From Notospermus geniculatus (taxonomy: Eukaryota > Nemertea > Pilidiophora > Heteronemertea > Lineidae): a stretch of 64,000 bases of DNA. The stretch covers positions 181,728-245,727 of the forward strand of contig NMRB01000282.1 in assembly GCA_002633025.1 (NCBI GenBank), written 5' to 3'. Numbering within the stretch: the first letter of the stretch is position 1; every line of letters starts with the position of its first letter. The translations under genes were made by a program, and so were the position numbers. The notes under the pieces are model-generated. The model ran no database searches. It was not told the DNA's origin and saw only the letters and a list, made by a program, of their open reading frames with translations. Of the stretch, positions 34,777-46,263 are shown one piece after another.

Positions 34777-35364
34777 CACAACTGCAGCAAAATAAAACCA
34801 TGTGCCTACTATTTACCAGCCAAAACAGGCTAGAATTTAATTTCAACACAGCCAAATAAGATGCCATCCCCGTGGCTAGCCAGACACTATAGACAGATGG
34901 GTTATAATCGACGGGCATAGTCTCGGTCAGCCAGCCGCTGTTTCGAATCTGGGGAACCGTAGCAGTACTGTGTGGCTGGCTGCGCAAGACTACACACAGC
35001 ATTGGGGATTCCCCAAGGGGATTCCCAAAACCTCGATGCAGGATAATGCTATAATATGTGGTTCTATGGTTCTATACACTACGCACGCATGTAGATGAGG
35101 TTGCACTAATATTTCGGCCGAACTGGGGAGTGAGTAGCGGTGCATAGTGTGCGGCTTTAACACAGCTGCAACAAACATATTCCTACTATTTACCACCCAA
35201 AACAGGCAAACATTCAACTTCATCATCACACAATTTAATTGCCATCCCTGTGGCTTAACGCAACTGCAACTGTACAGTCATGTTCCTAGTATTTCCCCGC
35301 CCTGCAAGTAGGACATGTCTCTTAAGCCCAGTCAGTATAATGCATGATTAAGAAACTAAGGACT

Positions 35365-35960
35365 CTGGTTCAAGTCCAGGTTATGGCATTTCATTCGTTT
35401 ACCCCAGTTGAGCTTCGCCAGTATTTTTCAAGTTTTTGAAACACAGATGTCAAAATGTGGAGCCCATTCCTACATGGATGGCTAAATGACTCACTATCTT
35501 GCCAAACGGTCGTTGTTGATCCCAATGAATGTTCCAACCAAGCACCCGCGTTGGAAATGAAGGTTTGTAGCGGAATGCCAGGAAACCCTCTCCCGAAGAG
35601 GCCGGGCCCCATACGCATCCACAACAGTTCCAGGGGCTTACTCGTGGTGGGCTGCACGCACTCAGTCCGCAACCAGGGGCAGCTGCACATAACTAGCCCA
35701 GCCGTATTGTAAACTAGCCATGCCGCTCCCCTGTATTGAGCGTCGGCCGTCCAGAGCCTGCTACCGACAATCATGGATCCACTACAAACGACGAGCCAAC
35801 CATCCACTGCTTTTCGCCTACCTCAGGTCAACGACTCGGTGCAAAGGTAGAAGGAATGGTAAAGATGTATAACCGCCCGCCCAACTCCACTATAACATCA
35901 ACAAACTGTGTTTACTGCACCTTAGCAACGTGCGCCTACTAGGTCCACTCAACTAAATTC
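35365..35960 (+). mobile_element. tRNA-like SINE, family 4, copy 1
   Basis: A B-box-like GGTTCAAGTCC precedes GGTTATGGCATTTCATT and a body with CATTCCTACATGGATG, AAGCACCCGCGTTGGAAATG and ACCCTCTCCCG. The same order is seen at 47965-48385, so this is a dispersed element. Confidence 0.65.
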
Positions 35961-36707
35961 CCTTAAATTTGAGAGTAGAAGCATTCATATCAGCTTCTAT
36001 GAATAAAAAATATAAAAATGAAATATTATCCAGTGTCAAAAATCATTTTTGTGAACCGCTGTGCTCTACCGACTGGACTGAAGTGACCTGTCCAACAACC
36101 AGGGTAAGAAATATGAAACACCCTTGGACAAAATGTCAGAGAAATTATTTACCATCATCAGCCAATTAAGGTGCCATTCGCGTGGCTTAACAAAACCGCA
36201 GCAAAATAAAACCACGTTCCCTCTCTACCAGCCAAAAGAGGCTAAAATTTAATTTCACCATCGCCAATTTAGAAGATGCCATCCCCATTCAAGCTGCTAT
36301 TCAAGCTGCTGTAGTCCAGGTTTCAAGATGACTGGCAGCCATCATTTTAAGTCCACGATCGGGCCAAAATTTAGTCTCTTGCTGAGGGTGCCTTGATATA
36401 TCTTCACGTCAAATTTGAACATCCAGGTCAAATAGCTATGAAACATAGTACGGTGAACTTTTGAACTGAAACTTCCATCAGTTCAAATTTCTTCTGACCA
36501 GACGACTGTGGAAACGTTCTCTCCCAAAAATCTGAAATAAGAAAAACAAATATTTCAGAATATGACTGGACTATTTGACATGCACGTATTCATATTTATG
36601 TACTAAAGTATAAATGATCAATTGCAGGTGTTACCAGTATCAATGGTGCAAAACTCAAATAAAACCGGCAGTCAACAGATATACAGAGGATGTGATCATA
36701 ATGCAGT

Positions 36708-36955
36708 TGCATCCATCCATGAAAAGAGTTGGTCCCACAGTTCCATCCATCCATGAAAAGACTTGGTCCCACAGTTCCATCCATCCATGAAAAGAGTTGG
36801 TCCCACAGTTCCATCCATCCATGAAAAGACTTGGTCCCACAGCTGCATCCATCCACTTTGTCCCCAATGTGGCATCCATCCATGTAAAGGTTGGGCACAA
36901 AGGTGCATCCACCCATGAGGAGTTGGTCACAGAGTTGTATCCATCCTTGTAATCT
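36708..36955 (+). repeat. 34-bp minisatellite (CCATCCATGAAAAGAGTTGG)
   Basis: About six units of CCATCCATGAAAAGASTTGGTCCCACAGTT type, the last two diverged. The period is not a multiple of three and the unit lacks stops on the - strand, so all three - frames stay open. Confidence 0.92.
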
Positions 36956-37270
36956 CATTTCACATCTAAGGTTGCCTTGCCATCTTGGCTCAACTTGGGA
37001 TCCATTTATTCAACCCTTGTGTGGGGGGGGGTACAGTAGGCCTAAGGTTGCTCAGAGTGCTTAGAGCAGAAGAAATATGGGGTGGGGGTTCAAAACTGTG
37101 AACAAAATGTAAGCAAAAAATGTACTTATCTTTCTTTTCTTCACTTTGATGGTGAGCGACCACAGTCCGCCAGCCAACTAATCACGCCAAGATAAGATCG
37201 CAACCTCAACCTCCAGTCAAGCAACTTGACTTGGGGAGTTTTCAGCTCATCCTCACTGCATTTGTCATCC

Positions 37271-37883
37271 TAGTGTTCATCTGAAAAATGTAGAAGTTCA
37301 CTGTCATTCAAGTGATTTAAGTTCACAGCTGAATAGAGTTCGTGACACAGCAAAACAAACCTCCATTACAAGAGGCAGGCAAGTCTTTGTCAAGCCCAAC
37401 CCAGGGCGGATCTAGGATTCTGGTAAAGGGGGCACAGAAGGCCACAGCTGACTGATGAAGGTGAGCACAAACTGAATCAACTGTATCCCATAAATCTATC
37501 ATCAATGTTGTACCATCAGGCTCTGATCAAGTTGATAAGAATTCGACAACTATGCCATCATTCTCTGGAGCCAATAGTGTTCATCTGAAAAATGTAGAAG
37601 TTCACTGTCATTCAAGTGATTTAAGTTCACAGCTGAATAGAGTTCGTGACACAGCAAGACAAACCTCCATTACAAGAGGCAGGCAAGTCTTTGTCAAGCC
37701 CAACCCAGGGCGGATCTAAGCTTCTGGTAAAGGGGGCACAGAAGGCCACAGCTGACTGATGAAGGCGAGTGTCAACTGAATCAATTGTAGGCCTATCCCA
37801 TAAATCTATCATCAATGTTGTACCATCAGGCTCTGATCAAGTTGACAAGAATTCGACAACTATGCCATCATTCTCTGGAGCCA
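37271..37883 (+). repeat. Tandem duplication of a ~304-bp segment
   Basis: 37271-37574 and 37575-37883 are nearly identical, both starting TAGTGTTCATCTGAAAAATG and ending CATTCTCTGGAGCCA. On the - strand each contains a frame of ~60 codons with no recognised domain. Confidence 0.92.
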
Positions 37884-38174
37884 GTCACAATGTGACAATC
37901 CCACTCATGCTGTTCCAAAGCACTTACCTCAGCACAGGAACTCCTGCATTGAGCTTGACCAATCAACTTGAGTAATGGCTGGAAAAATCGCCAGAGGAAT
38001 TCTGAATCATGTGCAGTTAATCCTAACTTAAGAGCACACCTTGGTCCTAAGATGGTAAGTCATCTGAAGGGAAAGCCGTGTCAGTCCGACTGGCATCTGT
38101 CCCATGAAATCGAGTAATCAGTATCAGTGTCTGAAACAGGAAAGAAAACTCAGTGAATTATGCAAGAAGGGACC

Positions 38175-38512
38175 NNNNNNNNNNNNNNNNNNNNNNNNNN
38201 NNNNNNNNNNNNNNNNNNNNNNNNNNNNNNNNNNNNNNNNNNNNNNNNNNNNNNNNNNNNNNNNNNNNNNNNNNNNNNNNNNNNNNNNNNNNNNNNNNNN
38301 NNNNNNNNNNNNNNNNNNNNNNNNNNNNNNNNNNNNNNNNNNNNNNNNNNNNNNNNNNNNNNNNNNNNNNNNNNNNNNNNNNNNNNNNNNNNNNNNNNNN
38401 NNNNNNNNNNNNNNNNNNNNNNNNNNNNNNNNNNNNNNNNNNNNNNNNNNNNNNNNNNNNNNNNNNNNNNNNNNNNNNNNNNNNNNNNNNNNNNNNNNNN
38501 NNNNNNNNNNNN
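38175..38512. other. Assembly gap (338 N)
   Basis: A run of N followed by a run of 13 C. Open frames across it have no meaning. Confidence 0.99.
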
Positions 38513-38869
38513 CCCCCCCCCCCCCAAGGTACATGTGAAGATACTGTACACCAGGAAAATTTCGTGTGCAGAATATTTTTATCACCACTCCGTTGCTCAA
38601 CTGCCTGCTGTCTTGGAGGATCAGCATTTGTTCCTTATCATCATTACCTCCCATCTATTACAGTCCCAGAGGTCCCTATTGGAGAGGGGACAAGAGGGGT
38701 AAGGGGGACATGAGGGGTAGGGGGAGATGAAGGGCAAGGGGGACACGAAGGGTAAGCGAGGGACATGAGTGGCATAAGCATGGTAAGCAACACTGCCAAC
38801 TGAATATCACATTGTCAACTGAAACTCAAAATGTTAAATGTAAAACATTTCAAAAAGTAACGTAAGAAA

Positions 38870-39420
38870 TCCTCACCCACCAAATGACAAGCTCTCCTTG
38901 TTGCTGTTCTTTCTGACCAAGTCCTGTCAAGCCATCATGACACCAGGGAAAATCCACCATATTTCTATAGCCTTGTTGTCTTTGTGAAGGTATTTTCCTT
39001 TCATGCTTCCCGCCATGATATCAAAGAAATCTTTGAAAATCACTCCACTCTGAAAAGAGGATAATTTTATGAGTAAAATATTTCTAACAAGTTTATTGTT
39101 GATGCAGAATGGGAAGAATGCACTCAGAAATTTCATTTCATTCTCGAATAGAACAACAGTGAAGTACCGGTAGTTTCTTGGTGAAAGTTCTTAACTTCAA
39201 ACCCTAGAAAGTAAGTGGCCCTCAACTAAATATGAAAATGTTGCAATGATGCTGGACTCTGTGGGAACATTTGGGAGACTTACTTGATAAAATCCTCCTC
39301 CACCAAATTACAAGATCTCCTAGTTCTCTTTCTGAGGGAGTGAGTCTTCTGTTCTTCCTTACCATCATTTTACCAGGGAAAACTTTGAAAACCACTTCTG
39401 TCTGAAAAGAGGGCACTTTT
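38870..39420 (-). other. Duplicated exon-like segments (VxFK...FPGxMM)
   Basis: On the - strand, two segments each start after CTCTTTTCAG: 39401-39363 (TEVVFKVFPGKMM, then a GTAAGG donor) and 39049-38930 (SGVIFKDFFDIMAG ... IFPGVMMA, stop). Their downstream DNA is also similar (CCACCAAATTACAAG). A third, weaker version near 38615-38545 reads NGVVIKIFCTR...FPGVQYLH. This could be an array of duplicated exons of an unknown - strand gene or a decayed repeat. I do not recognise the family. Confidence 0.3.
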
Positions 39421-39656
39421 TGGTTAGCAAAATGTTTGGTATTAGGGCCCAGTACCATAAATGCAGACGGGAATACGCCACAGATCAAGTTGTCATCATA
39501 TTCACTTTTGAGAAGTTCTGACATAGGAGACTCGGGCAGAGAGGAATGCCATCTCGGTCAAAGATAGGCCTACCCAAGCTCTCTCTCAAATTTAGAACTT
39601 TTCATTTTCTCATCAGAAAAGGAATTCTGTCAACAGATGATGGTTTAAACTAGGCC

Positions 39657-39777
39657 AGGGGGGTCTGTTTCATCAAGTGACTTTAAGCTAATGGTACCAT
39701 TAACTCAATGCATTTTCCATTTGGTTGTAGGTAGGCCTACAATTTGCCTAAAGTCACTTTATGAAACAGGCCCCTGG
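39657..39777. repeat. Foldback MITE (GGGTCTGTTTCATCAAGTGA termini)
   Basis: Ends GGTCTGTTTCATCAAGTGAC / GTCACTTTATGAAACAGGCC. Confidence 0.7.
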
Positions 39778-39885
39778 TGTTTTTCAAATTGGTAAAACAC
39801 AGCCAAAATCACAAGATGAATCAAGAAATCAGCATGGGCCTACCAGTACATGAGTAGGCCTAATTTCATATTTTCAAGCACAAAA

Positions 39886-40026
39886 TTATGCCCCGAACAG
39901 CGGGGAATAAACTGAAATGAATCTGGAGAAGCCGAGGGAATCAAACCCATCGGTATCAACCCTTCCCTCATCAGATCCTGGACGGGCAAATTGCGCGCCC
40001 TCCCTCGCACGCTGGCTCGCCGCCAT
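39886..40026 (-). CDS. Possible first exon or 46-codon ORF with TISU start
   Basis: The start ATG (40026-40024) lies in CAAGATGGCGGC, a perfect match to the TISU element (SAASATGGCGGC). In animals TISU marks genes with very short 5' UTRs and doubles as a YY1-type site. The frame reads MAASQRAREGAQFARPGSDE and on to a TAA at 39886-39888. A splice out of the frame (for example before the GTTGATACC) is possible but no donor is convincing. Surrounding DNA is CpG-rich. The product is not recognised. Confidence 0.3.
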   Translation of the reverse strand: MAASQRAREGAQFARPGSDEGRVDTDGFDSLGFSRFISVYSPLFGA

Positions 40027-40030
40027 CTTG
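40019..40030 (-). promoter_or_regulatory. TISU / YY1-like element
   Basis: CAAGATGGCGGC on the - strand, in a CpG-rich setting. Upstream on the same strand are three E2F-like sites at 40687-40868. Confidence 0.45.
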
Positions 40031-40686
40031 CGTAATACATTGTATACGCTTATGCACTGTTACGCAAGTGCGCGTCAGACGCCGGCGAGACGCTGCAATT
40101 AACACGCTTAAAAACAATTATCTCTTTGATTTCTTTGATTTCGGGGGAAATGAACATGTTATGCGGGACCTATGGATACTTTGGAAAAGAATAACCGCCA
40201 GTTCACATAGTTTACCTTGTCCTTTGTTTAGGTTTAAGCGGCTTTTTTCGCCAATAATTTCAGATATCGCCCATTATTTTTTTCTGATGTGCGGGCAGAC
40301 GGGCGTGCCTGAGAAATTCGGCCTGTATCATTGCGCACCCCGCATCTCTTTTAATCAAATGTGTTGCTCATTTCACACGCAAGGATCCTAGAAATAAGTA
40401 AAAAAACGCTGGCCTACTTTTATAACTGACTTTGATACTTTGTTCACAAATATTTCCGTTATTTGGGAACTATAATATCCGCGGAGAGATAAAATCCATC
40501 AATGCGTGAGTTGGCGTGGACTTTTCTAACACCATATTTGGAAACAGCGTGAGATTTTCACAACCTCACCACTCACCATGACCACGTACGGGGGAAATTC
40601 ATTCTTTGCGGGTTTTTTTCGAGTATCTTCCCAAACAGTCAAATTAATTTAGGGGCCTACTTATTTTCATGTAGTCACATGGAAAC

Positions 40687-40868
40687 TTTTGGCGGGAGAG
40701 CGCGCGAAAGTTTTAAATTTCCCGCACTGGAATATTGTGGCCTTGACCTTGGGGACGAGGTTCCGATAATGCGGTACCCTCGACGGAAAGACCCGAAGTG
40801 TTCCGAATGGATTATCGGGATGCGTGTGTATCTATTTTTAGACTGTCCACGTGGAACTTGGCGGGAAA
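40687..40868. promoter_or_regulatory. Cluster of E2F-like sites
   Basis: TTTTGGCGGGA (40687-40697), TTTCCCGC (40718-40725) and TTGGCGGGAAA (40858-40868) match the E2F/DP consensus TTTSGCGGGAAA or its complement. Three in 182 bases in a CpG-rich stretch suggest a promoter, but no transcript can be assigned with confidence. Confidence 0.4.
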
Positions 40869-41485
40869 CTGTCAGCAACAGGGCGGAGCCGCATCTTTTT
40901 AATGTTCCTTCTAGATTTTCGATTCTTTAGGGCCTTAGCTAGCTTTTTTATCTTGTGGAGGGGGGTTTGGCTCTTTTGCGGCGAAACTGCAGTTATTCAG
41001 TGTTTTTTTCAGCAGAAATCTGAATGAAAACAGGGCCGTATTTAGCTTTTTGGTCCGGGGTACAGGGTCTGGGTGAAATTTGAGTGTAACGTTTACTAGT
41101 GTCGCCCGAAACTCAGTGTTTCCATACAAAAGTCGCCATGAACTGTTTCGTGGGGTCATTCCGTCATAGGATTGCGGACAGGACAGCGTCACGCTTTCCA
41201 AGGGGGGGGGACGATTTCTCCTTTTACACTCTCCACCCGAAGATCTTATACACGCAGTGAACTTTCTTCAATGAAAAGGCGGGGTAATTAGACCCAGAGC
41301 TTTACGGGCGAGGGATGCAAGGGGGAAAACGTGGGAGTTGAGAATTCGGTAGTGGAGATCGGTAATGTGGATCCGGAACTGGAGGAAAAAAGATTACCAG
41401 CTGAAAGAATTTTTTCGGAATGGAGGGATGAATGCGACACATATTTGCGATTTTAATAATATGCCATGCATCCCCTCCATTCCAA

Positions 41486-41534
41486 AATAAACGGCTACCG
41501 CTAGGCTACCTACGGCAGCCTAGCGGTAGCCCGC
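41486..41534. repeat. GC-rich hairpin
   Basis: GGCTACCGCTAGGCTACC and GGCAGCCTAGCGGTAGCC form a stem of ~18 bp with a small loop. Confidence 0.8.
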
Positions 41535-42090
41535 TTAGCTATGGCATTATTGATTAGGACCAATGGGAAAATTCCACAGCAGCACTGAAATCCCGTGAAT
41601 GAAAAAAAGTATTTGTCGGCTAATCCAAGTCATTCACAGGCCCAAAAAGAAACATCATATTCGTGGATATTTATTCACTTATTCCAGCAATCGGTACCCA
41701 AGCACACTTGTCACAAAAGCACGTGATCGACGTGCTGAACTGGCGGTGGGATATAGAGAACTACATGTCGGCATGAATTAGGCAAAGCAGACAAAGAACT
41801 CTGTTACTAAGGCATATTTTTGACAATGGCTTGTGCTGATTGAATGGCCGATTACGCTGTTAATGGGCATGATTTCTTATCTGCACGGGGTGGTAGACAG
41901 TGAAGCGAACATTCGACTTCGGCTTGGCCTATAAGCAGAAAGCAGACGACCACCATAAAATGCCGAATTTTCGTGTTATTTTCGGTGATATTGTATCCAT
42001 TCATATATATTACTGACTACGGATATCTTTCGTGGAAACAGTACCGCTAAGCACAACTAATACGGCCTGTTCTCGCGATGGGAGACAAAA

Positions 42091-42993
42091 ATGCACATTC
42101 TTGAAAAATCTACTATGAGGCATTCTACTCGCTGGTTCGACAAAGCAATTCGCTGGCTACGCCGTTTTTCCGCCTGGCGGCGGGCCCGGGAACCATTGCG
42201 TCCAGCCCAGGCATATTTGTCTCGATGGTTGACTCGCATGAAAAGAAGGCTGATGTCGGATTTCACTGTTTTTGTGCCCTTGGCAGTGGCGCGTTGCGAC
42301 AAGAGTTGCGTAATTCTTGCTGGCGTGACTGGACGCACATGTTTGGCCATAGGCCGACTCAGACGGCTGACCAACTTGAAAAGGAAGGAATGTCTTGGCT
42401 TTGAAATCGATTGGACGAACCGTCTGACACTTGAATGGTTTCCGAGACTCAAAGCCACTGGTTGGGTGGGGATTGAAAGGATGAATTTTAATCTTCTCCT
42501 AATCTGGTCATATTTAAAAGGGTTACTTCTACATGTCTATTTAGAACCAAATCACGGGATTGGCGGAAAGCTTATGTCGTATTACATTGTTTTCGTGGTC
42601 TTGGTCACGGCAGGTGCGCCGAGTTACGTATGTTCACTCTATAAATTGAGCCGCCAGGTCGCCCTCTGCCATTTCGGAGCTGCCTTTCACCGTGGACGGA
42701 CACAAGGACGTTGGTTTGCTGCAGATTTCTTCCCGCCTTTGCCGACATTCATTTTGTCGATTCGTGCTGCTTTTCACAGTGTTTTTGCTTTTTCGTTTCA
42801 GAAGACTGGTCGGTCCTCGCCCGAGGAATTCCCGTGCACCGTGCTGAAGCCGTTTGGACCATCCCTGACCGGCCTTGGCGGCGTCCCTGCAAACCTTTTT
42901 GAAACCTGCCCGGTGAATTCCCGTGCACCGTGTTTTAAGCAGTTTGGACCATCCCTGACTGGCCTCGGCGGCGTCCCTGCAAACGTTTTTTGA
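42091..42993 (+). other. 300-codon open frame of unknown status
   Basis: The longest unbroken + frame outside the two known genes. It begins at an ATG and ends at TGA (42991-42993). The product is rich in Arg, Trp and Leu (RWLRRFSAWRRAREPLRPAQ) and no domain is recognised. Its end consists of two ~90-bp direct repeats (42829-43000) that share KPFGPSLTGLGGVPAN-type text. A 133-codon - frame overlaps it, as expected of GC-rich DNA with few stops. A strong acceptor-like TTTTTCGTTTCAG at 42789-42801 argues that part of it may be an exon or lncRNA instead. I do not call a gene. Confidence 0.25.
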
Positions 42994-43000
42994 AACCTGC
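42829..43000 (+). repeat. ~90-bp tandem duplication
   Basis: GTTTGGACCATCCCTGACYG and GGCGGCGTCCCTGCAAAC occur in both units. Confidence 0.9.
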
Positions 43001-43269
43001 TCCAACCATGCCAACTCTGCACACCTAATACCGAGGACACCATCCTTGATCATTTTGGCCTACGCCACGGTACGTCAATGGCGGGTTGCCGTCGCTCTCG
43101 GGTGGTAGTGATAGATCGTAATAAGTGGACCACCAAACGGGGGCCTTGCTCACGAAGCCGCCGTCATAACTAGAGGCCACGCAAATCCTTCGCGGGGTTG
43201 GTAGTAAGGTACCAAACACTGTTTTTCCTCAAATTTTGTTCGATTTGGAAACTGCTCCACCGAAACTAT

Positions 43270-43386
43270 GCGCTTGTCGCAACCGAACGGGATCAGCATG
43301 CACAAAGCCTACTTTGGCGCTGGTTCACAAGTGGGGAAGGAGTGGTCAGTTTACGTGAACTGACCGATTATCCTTGCGACAAGCGA
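43270..43386. repeat. Short-TIR element (GCTTGTCGCAA termini)
   Basis: GCTTGTCGCAACC at the left and TTGCGACAAGCG at the right, with GTCAGTTTACGTGAACTGAC hairpin inside. Shares its ends with 18057-18222. Confidence 0.55.
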
Positions 43387-43574
43387 CCGTTTTGCTCGAA
43401 TGGCTCGCATATACGGAAATCTCGTTACCATGCCGTATTTCTGGAATTGCGTCGTAAATTTTGTGCCACGATGACATTACATAATGTTAAAATGCTTTTC
43501 TTACAATTTATATCTTCCATTTCTTTCAGAACCCAAAGCCGTCCCTCACCTTGGTTGCCGGGCTTGGTTGACAC

Positions 43575-43860
43575 CGATGAAACGAACTTTACCGAGATGG
43601 CAGGAACGGTTACGACATTTGCCGAGATGAAACGAACTTTACCGAGATGGCACGAACGGTTACGGACTTTGCCGAGATGGCACGAACGTCTACGAACTTT
43701 GCCGAGATGTCACGAACGTCTACGACATTTGCCGAGATCAAACGAACGGTTACCGAGACGGAACGAACTTTGCCGAGATGTCACGGACGTTTACGAACTT
43801 TGCCGAGATGTCACGAACGTTTACGAACTTTGCCGAGATGAAACGAACGTTACTAGCAAG
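43575..43860 (+). repeat. 30-bp tandem repeat (ACGAACTTTGCCGAGATG)
   Basis: About nine units of TGGCACGAACGTCTACGAAC plus TTTGCCGAGA. The 30-bp period keeps a frame open with 10-residue repeats (HERLRTLPRW), inside the 43198-43926 open frame. It is preceded by a strong acceptor-like tract TCCATTTCTTTCAG ending 43531. Confidence 0.9.
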
Positions 43861-43999
43861 GATTTGGACTTCTATTTTGTGTCGGATGTATCTTCTCGTC
43901 AACTGGTCAATTCGTCGGAATACTAGTCGGTAATCTATCGTTTGCCTTTGTGTCGTTTTGTGATCCGGCTGTTAGACTCGTCGTCCTGAGATGTCTCAG

Positions 44000-44071
44000 T
44001 CCGTTGACATAGATCTGCTCTTGGAGGAATTATACTGTTAGTATAATTCCTTCAAGACCGGCTCAACGGAC
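44000..44071. repeat. Foldback (CCGTTGA...GGAATTATAC)
   Basis: CTTGGAGGAATTATACT and AGTATAATTCCTTCAAG form the inner stem; TCCGTTGA / TCAACGGA the outer. Confidence 0.75.
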
Positions 44072-44334
44072 TTGGACATTCTACAGTTTGTGTTAACAGC
44101 TTTGCCCTTGTTGGAGATACTCCTTCCCTTGGGCATTAGGCCTAACCCCCTTCCTCCCTTCGACTGGACTTTAACCCTTTCCTCTTCCATCGGACTTCAA
44201 CTGGACTTGGAAAGGATCAAGGAAACAAATCAATTGACAAATAACTTTTATTTGTTGATTGATAACTACAGAGAAAAGGAAGAAACAAGAAGAAAAAGCG
44301 GCTTCAACATCAGGAATGGAATCTGAAATAGAAA

Positions 44335-44515
44335 AAAGAAATAAAATAATAGAAAAAAGAAATAAAATAATAAAAAAATAAGAAAAATAATAGAAAAACT
44401 GCAAAAATAAGCAGAAAAACGGCGAAAATAAGCCGAAAAATGGCGAAAATAAGCCAAAATTGCCTAAAAAATGCCCAAAAAACCCCTAAAAAATGCTCTA
44501 AGTCCAACAAAAATT
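44335..44515 (+). repeat. A-rich simple sequence
   Basis: AGAAATAAAATAATAGAAAA units grade into GCGAAAATAAGCCGAAAAAT units. Confidence 0.85.
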
Positions 44516-44570
44516 TTTTTAGTTCCACCCCTAGCTCCGAAACTTTGAGACGGTCAGGAGTAATCTCCCC

Positions 44571-44665
44571 TGCTGCTGAGACGAAATTCCTTTTCTATGT
44601 ACATCACTACTTCATCAATAATAGAAGTAGTGATGTACATGAAAAGAAATTTCGACAGCCTCAAG
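44571..44665. repeat. Foldback MITE (ATGTACATCACTACTTC arms)
   Basis: GAGACGAAATTCC and CTATGTACATCACTACTTC pair with the complements ending GAAATTTCGACAG. Confidence 0.75.
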
Positions 44666-44744
44666 AGGGAGTGAAATCGGCAAATCGGTGTAATACTTAC
44701 CAAGGATGTTGTTCCACAATGCGTACAAGAACCTGCAACATAAG

Positions 44745-45612
44745 AAAAAATGGAGATAGTTTATTTTTTGAACCCTTCCACTGGAGTTTTTTGGAGACAG
44801 TTTATTTTTCAACTTCTCCTTCCCATGCCCCTTTCATTGAACATTAACCCCCTTCCCGTTCTTCAAACTGGAAAAATGGAGATAGTTTATTTTTTTCGAA
44901 CCCAAAATGGAGATAGTTTATTTTTCGAACCCTTCCACTGGACGTTTTTGGAGATAGTTTATTTTTCAACTTTTCCATTTTCATTAAACATTAACCCTTT
45001 CCTGTTCTTCGAACTGGAAAAATGGAGATAGTTCATTTTTCAACTTTTCCTACCCAGCCACTTTCACTGAACATTAACCCCTTCCTTCTCACCAAACAGG
45101 AAAAATGGAGATAGTTTATTTTTCAACTTTCCCTCCCCAGCCACTTTCATTAAACATTAACCTTTTCCTGTTGTTCTTCGAACTGGAAAAATGGAGATAG
45201 TTTATTTTTCAACTTTCCCTCCCCAGTCACTTTCATTAAACATTAACCCTTTCCTGTTCTTCGAACTGGAAAAATGGAGATAGTTTATTTTTCAACTTTT
45301 CCTACCCAGCCACTTTCATTGAACATTAACCCCTTCCTGTTCTTCGAACTGGAAAAATGGAGATAGATAGTTTATTTTTCAACTTCCCTTCCCATGGCCC
45401 TTTCAGTGGATATTAACCCCTTCCTATTAGTGGAACTGGAAAAATGGAGATAATTTATTTTTCGACTTTCCCTTCCCATGCCCCTTTCATTAAACATTAA
45501 CCCCTTCTTGTTCTTCGAACTGGAAAAATGGAGATAGTTTATTTTTCGAATTTCCCTTCCCATGCCCCTTTCATTAAACATTAACCCCCTTCCTTCTCCC
45601 CAAACAGAAAAA
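44745..45612 (+). repeat. Satellite, ~85-bp unit, about ten copies
   Basis: Each unit holds GGAAAAATGGAGATAGTTTA, TTTTTCAACTTTYCCT, and CATTRAACATTAACCCCTT. Unit starts are near 44747, 44872, 45018, 45103, 45188, 45268, 45352, 45441 and 45526. The array ends near a modified unit with GGACATGC at 45612. Confidence 0.92.
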
Positions 45613-45664
45613 ATGGACATGCTAACGTCTGCGAAATCGTAAACTCCCTACACATGTGTGTAGT

Positions 45665-46003
45665 ACCCCCTTCGGTTTACTGGCTCCCCACAATTGCTTC
45701 ACTGTGTACAAGTTGCCGCATTTGGTCAACAGGTGGCATCAGGGCCTGGCACAGGTTTTACATGTATATCCTATCGGCACGCTGCTTTCAGAACTCTTTG
45801 GCCTGTTGGCAACGGATGTTCTTGTGCTACCATGGCTACTAGATCACATGATCCATTCAGCCAATGAAAAAGTGTCTCAGGCCAGTTTGGTTACAGATTG
45901 CTCGGCACTCTCATTGGCCGACTCCCCAGTGCCATCTGTTGACCAAATACGGCAAATTTTACGAAGTGAAGCACTTGTGGAGAGCAGGTAAACCGAAGGG
46001 GGC
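45665..46003. repeat. MITE (CCCCCTTCGGTTTAC termini)
   Basis: Inverted ends CCCCCTTCGGTTTAC / GTAAACCGAAGGGGG, 339 bp. The open frame 45656-45991 lies almost wholly inside and reads into an end repeat, so it is not treated as a gene. Confidence 0.7.
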
Positions 46004-46263
46004 GTAGCTTACAACTGCAAAGGGCCCAGAGTCTAGTGAAATCGAGGAATACGGGAAATCGATTATATACTCACCAAGGATATTCTCTGCTTTATTATAG
46101 GAGCATGAGTTAGAAGGCAGTCAGGATTTGTCTGTCCCATAGCCTAACATGTGGTTGCATATTCCTCTGGAAAAAGGCTCCTTTGACGATAAGGCTGCAA
46201 TATACAATAGAAAACTTGTGATTAGAATTAAAATGTAATTCAACATCATTTAAAGGAGCACAG

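Larger units (their letters stand above)
33133..36290 (-). repeat. Degenerate ~110-bp repeat field (CCATCCCCGTGGCTTAA)
   Basis: Words such as GCCATCCCCGTGGCTTAA, CAACTGCAACAAAATA, GTTCCTACTATTT and CAGAAATTTAATTTCATCATC recur in this order near 33140, 33640, 33900, 34440, 34760, 34860, 35160, 35240 and 36180. It looks like an old tandem array broken up by later duplications and a SINE insertion. No gene is seen. Confidence 0.6.

Noticed and set aside
36596-36958. Three overlapping - strand frames (FMDGWNCGT-type repeats)
   Set aside because: A 34-bp minisatellite lacking stops opens all three frames. No start or splice context.
38104-38713. Five long frames over 38.1-38.7 kb
   Set aside because: They run through 338 N bases and have no meaning.
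45656-45991. 111-codon + frame
   Set aside because: Almost wholly inside a MITE with CCCCCTTCGGTTTAC ends and reading into its end; no recognised domain.
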